DNA of 64,000 bases from positions 1 through 64,000 of the forward strand of contig JAVXUO010000541.1 of NCBI GenBank assembly GCA_033065855.1, read 5' to 3'. A program made the translations under genes and the position numbers. Within the stretch, counting starts at the first letter, position 1. The number at the start of each line of letters is the position of its first letter. Source of the DNA: Escallonia rubra. Taxonomy: Eukaryota > Streptophyta > Magnoliopsida > Escalloniales > Escalloniaceae. The notes beneath the pieces were generated by a model. It was not told the DNA's origin and did not search any database. It saw only the letters and a program-made list of their open reading frames with translations. This document shows positions 23,718 to 35,765 of the stretch, in pieces.

Positions 23718-24931
23718 ATGTAAGACAATGCGCGTTAGAATACTGAAACCCCACATAATCTCATACCTTCCCTCTCTTTTTTCCTCAGACAGTCTTTCTA
23801 TATGCCCATCTCTACCTCAGTTTTTCTATCTGCAAGTCTCTTCGTAACTTAAATTTTGTTTTTATTCCTTAACACATGTTTTTGTCATTTTTTTTTAAGT
23901 TGGCATATTTATTGTCCACAAAAATAATCTTAGGGAGAGTCTATTGCCACACCCTAATATGCTTGTACATCTTTGGTGTGTTCCTAAATGGCGAATACAC
24001 TTGTCACTAAGGTACATAAATGACGACAAACTGTTTGCAATGAGCCTACAATGTGTTACTTTCTACACTGTGTTGCGGGTGGGAGTTACTATTCCAGATC
24101 TTCTCGAAAGTTCGGTGGAGTTGGGTTCTTAAAATGCTGCCCATGCAGACCTTGAGAAGAATCACAGAGGGGCTTGACAAGATGTAAGAACTTTAAGCGA
24201 ATTCGAGTTCGATCTCTTTGTGAAAAATGTGAAGTGGAGAAGCTAAAGGAAGAAAAGGAAAGCTAGCACTAGTCCTTCTGTTTTTGCTAAAGCAATAGCG
24301 GTTCCCTCTACATTCTTCCTAACATACACGGCTAGTTGCCTAGTTGGAAGAATCCTAGCTAATAGTACGCTGTTTGTTGACAATATTTATTGCCATATGT
24401 AGTCTGTTTTGTCTTGTGTTCCTTTACGAGTTTTATATTGGTCAAAAGTTATACAGTTTTCTATCTGAGTCCCTTAAAAACAGCTCTAGTGAGCTCTTTC
24501 GTTTTATTCATTTTACCTACCAGAAAAAAGAAAGCAAAAGAAGGAGGAACGCGGAAAAGGACCGGAGATTAGGCAATTGCCTCCTCCGCGCTTGAATATA
24601 TATATATATATTTTTTTGGGTATTATAAAGCTAGTAAGGGTAGACCCAAGCCAATCACCTACAAATGACATGTAATATATATATATATATATATCACAAT
24701 GACGTTTATGATTGTTAAAAATTTTGACTCCCCTTGTAATCTCAATGTCCATGGAAGACCAGTTATTTGTAGTTTTATCACAAAGTAAACTACCAAGAGA
24801 TAACAGAGGGCATACGAGTCAGGACCCAATACTCATGATCCAGACATATTATTGTTTGGAACCCAACAAACTCCTCAAATCACAATTTAAAAGTATTCTG
24901 TGTGCACAAGAAACGCTTGAAAGCACAATTT
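23718..24931. other. Intergenic region downstream of the lectin gene
   Basis: No gene was recognised. It contains short AT microsatellites at about 24,595-24,612 and 24,675-24,693. A direct repeat (AAAAGTATTCTGTGTGCA) at about 24,890 and 24,936 overlaps the lectin stop codon region. The lectin polyadenylation signal probably lies here but was not singled out. Confidence 0.5.
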
Positions 24932-27900
24932 TTAAAAGTATTCTGTGTGCAAGCCAATGGCGTTTAGATAACTGCCACTTCGACCCTGAAAGCCGACCAC
25001 CTTTCCTTTGGATGCATTAGAAGCAAAATGTGTCCCCCTTGTGCCGTTCCCAAATGGTCCATGCTTTTCTTTGTTTGTGTTAATCCAAAGACTTCTAATG
25101 CCTTCTAAGCTTTCGTTTCCTTTAAGTGGTCCATACAACCCAGCAATACCAACAACGAACTCGCCATTTTTGGACAAATCGATCTGGCGACCAAAACCTC
25201 TAGTTAATGAATTGGGAAAATGAAGTCATAATAGTATTAGCAAATCTCACATGATACTGAAAGACAGATAAGATGATAAGACCCTTCTAACTAGAACTAG
25301 TCAACTTTATACGGTTGTACTTAAACTTGGACATGATACTTATACCGTCAGTTATAAAATATTGTGACAAACGTTCGTGAAGAGCACTTATACAATATTT
25401 AGTCGCAAAGGTGGAGCCTACCACTTCAATGGCAAGTGTAAATATCAATTCCCAAGAATAATGAAAAAATATATAGTGATTTTCTGCCACCACGTGATTA
25501 GATTAAGTGATTTAAAGCGATCACTAATAATTTACTTAAGGGTTAGGATAAACTGCCCAACTTGTTGATTCCAGTCTTGTTGCAGCTTGGTGATTGCTAT
25601 GGGTGTGGTGGTTTGTGGTGCGGCGACGGGAGCATGGAAAAGGGGGAAGAGCTGTCAAGATGGTGGAGGGGGGGGTGGGGTGAGATCGGCAGTTAGGTGG
25701 TTCACAGTGCAGTGAGCAAGGGGTTGAGGGGAAGGGGCGGCGACGGCGAAGGGGTAAAGGTGGCCTGGGTGGTGGAGGGAGGGGTCAATGAGATAGAGAA
25801 TGTGGTGGTTTCGGTGGAGTCAGTGGGTCATTTGGGGGGGGGGGGGTCTCGTTGGAGGAGGCCGAAGGTACGTGATCTGAAGGAGGTAAAAGCGGTCAAA
25901 GTGGTGGAGGAAAGAGTGGTTGAGATAGATGGTGTAGTGGTTTGCAGTGTGCCAGTGGAGTTGTAGAAAGGGGAAGAGGCGGCGACGACGAGGGGGTAAG
26001 GCAGCCGGATAGGTGGACGGGGTGGGTTCCAGATGAAGGACCGTGGAGGATGAAAGGTAAAGAAGCAATTTTGTATTCTCTTTTATATTGATTTTTTAAT
26101 GATCACAATTAACCGTGGTTGGAGTATAACTTGTCGATATTGGTGGTAGTTTAGTGCCATTAATTTGATAAACACCACTGAACGTTCTAGAAGATGATCA
26201 TTGCGGAAAAGAAAGCTTAGCATCCTTACCTTTTTTACGACATCACTATTGGTTGAGCTACCATGCAGCTTCGACAAAACACGCTTCCCATTTGTTTCTG
26301 CATATTCAAACTTAATTCCGTGGATCACATTATGAGACTGGTCTGTGTTCACAAAAACTTGTGTCACTTCGGAAAAGACTCCATCATCCCACGAGAGCCC
26401 ACCAGCAATACCCCAAGGTCCTACATCCCCTGACTGTAGAAAACATCTAAATATAAGTCTCGACAACAGCCAATATGTGATTTAGCGACAACATTTTAGC
26501 TTTTTGTGAGGAAGTTGCGTTAACAACCAAAAATGACTCCCAAGTTTAGGAAAAAAAGAAAAACTAAGGGATGGAGCTTTCACCAAAAAAATAAATAAAC
26601 AAACTAAGGGATGGAAAGAGGCTGTACCTCTGTAATAAAACTTGGAGGAGGATCAAAGAAACCTGGCTTTGCATAGAAGCCTATAGATGCGAGCTGTTTG
26701 CCACCGCCAATGCACCCGTGAAATCCAACGACAACACCTCCTTCTATTCGGGACGAGAAGCTCTCAACACGGTTGCCTTCATATCGACCAAATGGCCCGT
26801 ATTGCTTCTCATTTGTGTAAAAGCACAGTGATCTGATGGTATCTTGGTTTACATAGCTGTTCCAAGAGTATTTCCCGCAAACACCAGTAATATATTCTGA
26901 GCTATTCAAATCAACCTATACAAGTTCAAGGAACCGAACATAAATCCAAACATTAAATAGCATTCATTCGGAGAATTGCATCGTTTTAGCCAATTTTATA
27001 GGCCGATAAATTCGAGTAGGCTACGCTAGAATAATTTCTTGTTGCACGGTTTGATCATCGTCCTGTATTGATTCCATTAATGACGGATGACCAATAAAAG
27101 TTCATTCCGAACAAAATTCAAAACAGACTCTGACAAGAAGAATAATAAGGGTGATTTACCAACTTTCATGCTTTAAGGAATGTCTTCCTGTTTATAGCTC
27201 AATTTTTTGTATCGTAAAACGAGGGAATGCAATAGGACATGCTGACCTTTTCAGATTCACCACCTTCATCACCAAACTTCGTAGAAGACTCGCCATTTTG
27301 TGTTTTGAAGATGATCGAACAAATATAATGCTTGTTTCTATGAATAACAATCTGAGTTATCTTAGATTCGGGGGAGTAACTCCACTGGGTTCCTGGACCT
27401 CCCCAAGGTCCAAGAGTTGTACGTCCTTCAGGTGCTTCCTGCAAGCTCAACGAGTCATCAAAATGGAAAAGCAATCCATGAACGTTTAGCTATCCCTACC
27501 CGTTGTTATATGGGGTCTAGCGAAACCAACTATTGTTTTGCAAAACAATGTCAGTTTTGTTAAATAACAACATATAAGCATCTTAAATTTTGAACATCTC
27601 GGAGTAACCTTTTATCAATTAGTGTTTAAAATTGCTAGGAATGTACGGTGCATTCAAAATGACGAGAATGCATCGCAGCATGAACTATTTTTGTTTTCCT
27701 TTTATTTTGGATTCAAATGGGCCGATTCAAAAAGTGCAAAAATGATGTTCAAGAACGTATTTTTAACATGTGAAAAAGGTGCAGTAACATGGTTTACCTT
27801 AAAACCTTGGTAAAACTCATGAAAAGTTGGTAAAATAATGACGCTGGATTTACAACAAAAACACTTGTAACAAAATGATATTGTGAATGTTCCATCAGAA

Positions 27901-28320
27901 CAAAGTTTTTTAATTTCATTCGCTGCTCGAATAATTCTGCACGTAACAACATCTTCATAGGCAATTTTGACCATGATTTATCAGGATTTGGAGAAAACTG
28001 CAGACTGGAGATATCAAGAAGACTTCTCGAAACTGTGATCATAAAAAAAGATGGACATCGAATCTTTTATACGAAAACGAAGGGGCGGGAAGGGAGTACA
28101 AGAAACGCCCGTGCATCAAACTTCGGAGGCATATTTCCATGCCAAAATTAGAGAGTTGCAGCAAGCTTTGTGGGAACCGTTATACAAAAACTTGATCTAA
28201 ATAGTGTACAGTAAGGAGATTCATTGCAATATTGGCGTAAGGACTCAAACAACATGTATACGAGCAACTATAAAGAGATGAAGAGGAAACAAAGAAAAGA
28301 GTTCAAAATACCCCGGGCAT
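24932..28320 (-). CDS. Two-domain jacalin-related lectin
   Basis: A spliced minus-strand gene. Coding exons: 28,312-28,320 (MPG, tentative), 27,247-27,438, 26,628-26,915, 26,230-26,433 and 24,932-25,183. Every intron is GT...AG and all junctions are phase 0, giving about 314 residues with no stop. Domain 1 (about residues 9-150) starts LGPWGGPGTQW and contains YGPFG and GVVVGFHG. Domain 2 (about 168-314) starts GDVGPWGIAGG and contains HGPFG, KVVGFQGRSGSYLNAIG. These are the beta-prism strands of jacalin/agglutinin-like lectins, which bind mannose or galactose sugars, usually in the cytosol or nucleus, often in stress responses. There is no signal peptide. In both domains the usual sugar-binding GxxxD loop lacks its Asp (GGKQLAS and GSYLN), so binding may be changed. 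It looks intact and is the only whole host gene here. Exon 1 is the least certain part. Confidence 0.85.
25570..26070 (+). repeat. GGT/GGC-rich low-complexity DNA in lectin intron 4
   Basis: The last intron of the lectin holds about 500 bp rich in GGTGG, GGCGGCGACG and GGGG runs, with two related blocks (GGGGAAGAGGCGGCGACG and GGGGAAGGGGCGGCGACG) and a run of 13 Gs at about 25,834. Open frames on both strands here are composition artefacts. The sequence is unlike the AT-rich surroundings and may be a small insertion. Confidence 0.55.
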
Positions 28321-28470
28321 TGCTAGCTGAGGGTGGAAGAGCGATTCTGAGAGAGAGGATCGTAAAGAGTGGGAAGAAAGATAGATGAGTTTTAGAAACT
28401 AGTTTGCCCTTTTTAACTGGGAATGCCACTTCCTCCTCAAGGGGATACAAACAAATTTATCTTAGCACAT
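28321..28470 (-). promoter_or_regulatory. Probable lectin 5' leader and promoter
   Basis: Upstream of the proposed start the minus strand carries a pyrimidine-rich leader (CTCTCTCTCAG, CCCACTCTTTACG) and an AT-rich TATA candidate (GATAAATTTG, about 28,457-28,466). The leader composition is typical of plant 5'UTRs. The transcription start is inferred. Confidence 0.35.
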
Positions 28471-29053
28471 TGACTCGCAAATTAATTACAATTGTCAACA
28501 TTGCTAGTATTTAAAAAACCTTAGATGGTTGTTGTAACGAAAAACCCAACTTTGACTCGTCAACATTACTCTTATCTTAAAATACTTCATCGACGACCAA
28601 GTAGGTGGTTGCTCATCACCACGTGATTAATTAAGCCATGTCAACCGTACTCACAATTGAAGCTTGTAACTTTTTTACTGCCCCGTTTAACCAGAGGCAA
28701 ATGGGTCAGTTTATAGTCAGTACCCAAGCTACCAACATGAATAATCCAAAACTAGACATCACGATGAATATTTGACGTGCAATTCCATGTTCGACAATGA
28801 TGCCTAGCGTGTTAAGATATGAATCACCTATTTAATAACCAGCGGCGCAGTCAAGAATCAACTAAAGTCATTAGAACTGCAAAGGAAAACTATGTACGAG
28901 TCTTTTTGTCATTTGAACATTACTTTTACCGGTAAATGCTCCTTTATCGCTGGTATAAATCGTCACCAAAGCTACTAATGAGATAGAAAAACTAAAAGTA
29001 GAGTGCAAGTACTGCAAAATACGTAAACGTGCTTCTAACGTCATGAGAAAGCT

Positions 29054-29110
<57 letters not shown>

Positions 29111-29390
29111 TTTTCTAACGTCATGAGAAAGCTACATATATTATTGTCGTATGCTACATACTTAAGCTGTATGCCATTGATTAGATTTCATATGTCAAAT
29201 TGGAGCTTTAATGTTGTTTTTCTTTTCTTGGTTAGAGTATTCTTTTCAGTTCAGGAAGGGATTTGTAGTTGATCCTCGCGTGTTGATGATTTCCTTAACT
29301 CACCGTTGGTTCCAAATATCTATTTTCTTATATTAGAGCACAATAAAATGGTAAGATAATTCACATATATTTTCACCTCAGAAGGGGGGT
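28471..29390. other. Intergenic, with a (CA)n(TA)n microsatellite
   Basis: No gene was seen. At about 29,054-29,107 a CA run passes into a TA run. The microsatellite is bracketed by direct copies of TTCTAACGTCATGAGAAAGC (about 29,033 and 29,114), so it expanded inside or alongside a short duplication. Confidence 0.7.
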
Positions 29391-31400
29391 CAAATGCCCT
29401 TTGTGGACCTACTATGGCTACGTGTCACGATCCTAGCATTTTTGGGCTGCAACGGAACGACCGTGATGCTTCATGACACTCGGAACCTAATTGCATCTCT
29501 GGTCGTGAATTGTCATATCTTCTACATGGCAACACTATTTTTTTCTGGAACTACACTTATATCAGCCTTGCATAAAAACCATGTCAAAGTATACTGATCA
29601 CCTTAAACGAATAGCAACATCTTAATGTGGACTGAAAATACTATGCACAATGATCTTGTCAAGATTTCTACATACATGTGCCCATAGCATCCGACGTCAC
29701 AATGCTTCGTACTTAGTACACTAATGTTCCCTTTATCGTGCTTAGCATGCACAACCAACACTCTGCAAAGACAATCTTGCGTGCCCTGTCTCTATGCATC
29801 AGATATGTGTCAATGCACAACAAAAACATGCCCGCCTGGATAGCAGTGTGCCAACATAGCGTCGCTACATACTAACATGCCTGACGTTTTCTGTCGTTCA
29901 CGGCAACGTGCCCACTTGTCCAATCTAGCTTTAAGCCTTGCTTCACTCGTCTTAATGTGGCCATAATCAAGAACAGCTTAGCCGACCTTAGCACCATGCA
30001 GCAACGGTACTTGCAAACAATATGTGAAGCACAACATGTTGCCACGGGCATGTCTACGCTACCTCCATTCAGGACAAATCAATCGGTTAGTTGACTTTTT
30101 TTAGTCTGCAATTTTAACCGAATAATTAACAATATCAGAGATCTTATATTTGAAAAGTCATCCTTACCATGTGTATCAGCCCTAGACCTCTATCAATTGG
30201 TCCCTTGGGCTACAGAATTAAGGGTCTTCCTCTTCTAGAAGTTTAGGACCTTTCTCCAGAGAAAATTCTTCCAAAAAACCCTAGAGATCGAGACATCCCT
30301 AGAACTCCGATTTCCCGCATCAAGCACACATCCGAATTTTGACTGGCATCGTGCATATTTTCAAGAGCTACAACTTCACAAAAGAAGGAGAATCCATTTA
30401 AGGTCGTATTTACGCTCAAAACATGGTTATTTTATCAGACAGGTTCCATTTGTAGGTTTTCATTATCCAACTATAGCCTGCTTATACAGTACTTGACTTA
30501 GGTGATTCAAAAGCCTAGATCATGTATCTTTTCAAGAGCTACAATTTCTTAGAAAAAGTTGACTACATTTAAGGTCGTTGAGGTCCAAATTTATTTTTTT
30601 TCCAAATCAAACGGATTCCATTTCTACATTTTCAACCAGCCCTAACATGCTCATATGATTCTCGATTTAGGCAATTCAAAAGCATAAGTCATGTATCTTG
30701 TTTGGGATCTGAAACTTTTTGTAAGGAGGCAAATCCGTTTGAGGTCGTCTTCAGGCCAAAAATTATCAATTTTCTAGTCAGGCAGATTCCTGTTCTTGGC
30801 TTTCGATGTCAAACCGATTATGGGATCAAGTCATTGGACAATCTGAACCAAGGTACGATTCTCTATCCTTCTTTTTTCTATTTTAGATTAGAAGAGTTTT
30901 GGTTGTTATCCGTTCCTTGCGGCCGGATCTCGGTTCTATCTCTATTTGACTAGAAGTGGTCAAGTTATCATAAGATTCAAAGATCAAGATCTAGGTCGCC
31001 TCACATAGGGCTCGGTCGAACTACGGTGGTTTTGATTACGGCTTGTCCGATTAGTTACGTAAGTCGATTGATCCCAATTGTCAAATTCAAATGAAAGTCG
31101 CAGAATTAGGTAACGGTGGATTTATATACGTACATGTGCATATTTATGAGTTACGTAAAAAAGGCCAAAAATCATAACAAGAAAATGAGATCGTTAGTTT
31201 AGGGTAGGTGCCTAACACCTTCATGTCGTATAACTTAGTCTCCTAATTCGTCATCTATGATTTCATTAGATTAGAAGCCTAGTTCGGTATTTTAGATTCT
31301 TTAATAAAATAGCATGGCAATTTCGGATCCTTGGGTCTAAATTTTTTTAGGTGGTTAGCTTCAGTGGTGAGTACGCCGAGGACTAAAATAAGAGTACTAG
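29391..31400 (+). mobile_element. Probable LTR-retrotransposon debris with tandem 170-bp units, fossil
   Basis: No reading frame of a retroelement was found, but the texture is that of a gypsy-type LTR and leader. Three imperfect units of about 160-180 bp lie at about 30,350-30,800, each with GAGCTACAA-like, TTGAGGTCGT-like and GATTCAAAAGC-like blocks. Further on, GGTGCCTAACACCTTC at about 31,207 is common in leaders of such elements. Termini were not located. It is old and incomplete. Confidence 0.35.
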
Positions 31401-31999
31401 ACTTGAAAAAAGTTTGTAGCTTCTGTTGGCTTTTGTGTTTTTTCTATTGCTTTATGTAAAATGTATAATGTGCTTTAGCTATAGCAATTATGCTTTTTAT
31501 TTTAGGACACACGCGCGTGCATGAATGTCTATAATCCACCCACTCAAGGGTAACAGTTAAAACCCTCAAACTTCCTATTTATCAGGCGAATTCTATTGCA
31601 TTCTCACCTCCAAGGCCTAGTATGGAGAGCCATCTAATATCTTGGTGTATCAACTGACTTGTGTACACGTACCGGTGATCATTCATTATTAATTACATGA
31701 GTTATGAGTGGGAGATATATCGTACAAGTCAAGCTGAAGGAGTAACCTGACACCCGAAGTTGAAAAGAAAACCACACCTGGACCAATTTGTGGTCTGCCC
31801 CTTTATGGAAGAATACCTACCAGGTTTATGGCATATCGGCTGAGAAACCGGTTGGTATTCTCACTAAGGAGAGATCACTGAAAAAGAAATTCTAACTAAC
31901 CGGCCGGTTTACAGTGGATGAACTGGATGGTTAGTCAGTAGTGTTCTTCCTGAAGATCAAAACCAGCCGGTTTATACCCCACTTTTTTTTTACCCAAAA
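31401..31999. other. Intergenic sequence, nothing recognised
   Basis: Only short repeated words such as ACCGGCCGGTTTA and CAGCCGGTTTATA (about 31,899 and 31,962) stand out. No gene or element end was identified. Confidence 0.5.
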
Positions 32000-34310
32000 T
32001 GCAACACTCTCAACCTTGGTGGCATCACCAGGCTGAGTTATCGATCATAATCACATTCAAACCCTGTGCAAAATACATATTAACTACACCTTCATACATC
32101 ATTAGTCATTAATTGACGCTCCAAAATGCGATCTTACAAAAAAATTCTTACGAACATACATCATACTGCAACAGAATACTATTAAGTCCTTAAGTAACGT
32201 AAATGTTTACAACCTATTACACGACAGTAGTCGTGTAGGTCCTCTCGACATACCTCGGAGCTCAAACTTCGTCTTATCCCCTCTAGCTTGTCTTGCCTCT
32301 CTCAACTTTTCTAATTTACCGCATTTCCCCCTCCTAGTGGGTTCCCTTTGGCCAGTCTTATAACATGCACAACACAATATAAGGAATGAGCGCAAATTGC
32401 CCAGTAAAGATAACACGAGGAGTATCGTGTACAAATGATTCAAGAGCCTCAGAGGAATAATAATCATCTCAACAATAACATGAATCAAGAATTACAATAA
32501 ATTTTTGGCATCAACATAATTGTCGAACAACCTTTTTATTTCGTTAGACTGAGCAGCTTCAAGGTCCAACAGAACATCATCATTTCAACTTGAAGAAGGA
32601 CACGACAAACATTTGACTATGCAAGCGTAGTGCAAAAGAAAACAATAAAGCAAACGCTAATCATAGGAAACATACATAGTAAAAGTCAACAACATCAATT
32701 GAAAATCAATTGCGACTTGACTAGACTCGACCGAAAAACTCTAGCACGCTTCATCCTTTTTGTCAGTTACTTAATTTTTCATTGACTACCAGTTACTTTA
32801 CTTTCACCGGTCACCAGTTACTCCATTTTCACTGATATTCAACTTATTGATACTCCATTGTACCAAGTGTTCATGTCAGTCTCGAGTAATTTAAGAGAGA
32901 CACTGTCAACAAGAGGAGACTCACCATGAGTGTTTGTCGCTAACCACGTTACAACTAAACAACAAGGCTTCATCAACGAGGCAGAGTAAGGGAAAATTAT
33001 TCCACCTTCTGTCCTCAACAACACAACTCAACAAGGAATACCGGATCAGAAGATCAACCGGTGTTTAAACCTAACAATAAGAGTTCAACGTAACATCATT
33101 AACAGGGCGGACTCGAGAGAAGTATGCCACAAGCCCTCAACAACGTTCTTACATAAGAGAAACATCGATTACCAATAAGTGCCGACATTTCACAACAATA
33201 ACGTAACTATTTCTACAACATCATCAACGATTGGGCAGACTCGGGAGAAGTTTGCCACAAGCCCTCAATGGTGTTCTCAAAGGGAAGATATATCGGCTAT
33301 CAATAATTGCCGACATCGCATAACAACCACACAATAACCCCTATGCAATATCACCCCCAACCTCTAGTATGCTAATCGAATCAAATCATAGCATATTAGG
33401 ACACGCATCATCCTCATTAAATTCTATCAACGGGGCGGACTAAAGAAATTTATTCTACCTTAAGTCCTCAACATCATAATTCAATAAACGAATATCAATC
33501 GCTATAACTACCAGTGTCCAATCATAACAACAAGAGTTTAACATAAATGTCATCAACATGCCATGCTAACCGAAACAATTAATTAGCATATCAGAACCAC
33601 ATTGTCCTTACCTCATTGGCTTTAAGCCGAAGCAACTTGGAACCTCTGATCACAATGGGTGGTATCTCCTAGTCAAATAGTACTATGCTCGTCAGACATC
33701 ATTCAAAATATACGTACACTTTATTCTACCCCTTCTCATTTAATCGCTTATAACGTTTTACGACAGCTAGTTAACCTGATCCGATAACCGGATCCTTAAC
33801 TTAGCTTTATCGATAATGCATCGATAACAATTCTCTCATTTTTACGTATTAACATCATTCCTCACTTTCCGCCACTCTAGATGCTTAATAACGCGTGTGC
33901 CCAAAATTTAGCACCAACATGGCAAAATTACCAAAATACCTCCTGATGGCCACTACAACACCAACACCCCAAAATCGCTTTAAAAACTACCTTTTAGGTG
34001 TATTATATCATTTATAGATCAAATAGCCCCTCAAAAAATTTCAAAGGGGAGAATTATCAAAACACCCCCTAGCGGCCATTGCCCCAGCAAACATCTCAAA
34101 ACTACTTCAAAATAGCCTTTCAGATGTCTTACACCCCTTCCTGAACAAAAAAGTCCTTTGAAAAATTACCAAAATACCCCCTTTAGGTAGCAAATTACCA
34201 AAATGCCCTCTGAGGGTTCACTACTTGCCCAACACCCCAAATCTGCTTTAAGACAACCTATCAGGCATTTTACAACCATTCACTGACTAAAAATTAATTT
34301 AAAATGTTTT

Positions 34311-35549
34311 TTGGGTAAATTACACTAAATACCCCTGAGGTTTTATGTAATTACACTCCACTACCGCTATGTTTAAAAATTATACTCCGACCCCCCGAGG
34401 TTTGTACCCGCATTACACACAATACACACATTTAACGGCAGACCCAACTCCGTGAAAAGATTTCCTGACACGTTACTTTATGCAATTTTCATACCCAAAA
34501 TACCTCCTATTGTCCTTTACTCACTTGTGTGGTTTTCCAAAATTTCAGTCAACTCCACAAACTCTAAGTGAATTAGGGAGTTTAATTTAGCCAATTTAGG
34601 TTTCAATTAGCTCATTTCAGGGTTCAATTAGTTCAATTTAGGGTTCGATTAGATTAGGACATTCAATTTAGGGTTCAATTAGTTTAATTTAGTGTCCCTA
34701 AGGTTATGGTGAAATTACAGTAAAGGACAATAAGTTTCAAAATGTAACACTCGTGTTCATCCGTTAGGGTTCCGTCCAAAAAGTGTACGTTTTATTTGAT
34801 GTCGTCATTACGTATTTCTAAAATGACAATACTGCCCTTATACTGTATATTTTTAAATGAAGATTTCAAACCCTAATTTTGTTTTGAAAACCCCTAATTT
34901 AAAAATTAGGGTTTTGACCTTCTTTCTCCACCTTTCAATCCCTCTTCCAGAACCCCAGCTCCCAATTTTTCCGCCAAAGAAATGCCATCAACCTTCGGTG
35001 TTTCCACCCGTTCCCTGACCGGAGCAAGAAAAAACCTGGTGGGTCCTCCTTTGGCCACACCGAGGGCAAAGCGAGTTGCGACGAGAAGTCAAGCCAAACG
35101 TCTGCCGAAAAAGAAGGAAACTCGCCGAGAGCCTCTTCTACAGGCTCAAAAATCCTCACAAGACTTACCCAGACAATATTCTCTGAAGAGAGTTGCAGAC
35201 AAGCGGTCTTGGGTACAACAGGTTGGTCAGGTTCATAGAAAAAGACAATCAGCAGTGTGTGAGGGAGAGAAAGATGGACGGCGATGTGGGGTGAGGAAGA
35301 GGCGGCGAGATTTCAGATCTGTAAAAATGCGGGCCACCGGCCGGGCAGATCGATTTCTCCGATCTGTCTCCGTCGAGGCAGGCAGCAGTGGCGCTGATGC
35401 TACAGCTGACGACGTTGGCGGGATTCGCGTCGCTGTTGCTGGGGATTTCATTGGCGCTGATGATGTGTGGATCGGTGACCTTCTTTATCGGGTTCATGTG
35501 GCAGGGGCGATCGACGGGCTGGTGGTCGGGCTGGCGGTGGCAGGGTGGG

Positions 35550-35586
<37 letters not shown>

Positions 35587-35765
35587 AAGTTTTCCCTCCA
35601 AAATTCCAAGAAAACAGTCTGAATGGCATTCATGTCTTTTCGCATTGCACCATTAACACTGTAAGAGAAAAAAGTTACTTTTTGAGCTGAGTGTAATTTT
35701 TCAAGATAGCGGTAGTGGAGTGTAATTACGTAAAACCTCGGGGGTGTTTAGTGTAATTTATCCAA
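34311..35765. mobile_element. Mutator-like (MULE) non-autonomous element, long terminal inverted repeats
   Basis: Terminal inverted repeats of about 80 bp are nearly identical. The left begins TTGGGTAAATTACACTAAA, and the reverse complement of the right begins TTGGATAAATTACACTAAA; both contain GTAATTACACTCCACTACCG. Between them are a TTAATTTAGGGTTCAATTAG-type minisatellite (34,575-34,690) and a GC-richer, gene-like block (about 34,930-35,590). There is no transposase. Long terminal repeats around cargo suggest a MULE, but no 9-bp target duplication could be matched, so the superfamily is inference. Confidence 0.6.
34982..35587 (+). other. 201-codon open frame carried by the MULE-like element
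   Basis: The frame starts ATGCCATCAACC and encodes a basic N-terminal half (many R, K, S) and a G/A/V-rich C-terminal half, ending in an R-E run from a GA microsatellite. No domain was recognised. The minus strand is also open in places, and the base composition differs from the AT-rich host element. It may be captured host sequence, such as an exon and its leader. It may equally be a chance frame. Confidence 0.25.

Noticed and set aside
27622-28042. Additional lectin exon in the first intron
   Set aside because: Frames exist on both strands but lack jacalin motifs and matching splice sites; the joined exons already form two full domains.
30340-30800. CRISPR-like array
   Set aside because: Three imperfect units of about 170 bp in plant LTR-like DNA do not fit short identical repeats with unique spacers.
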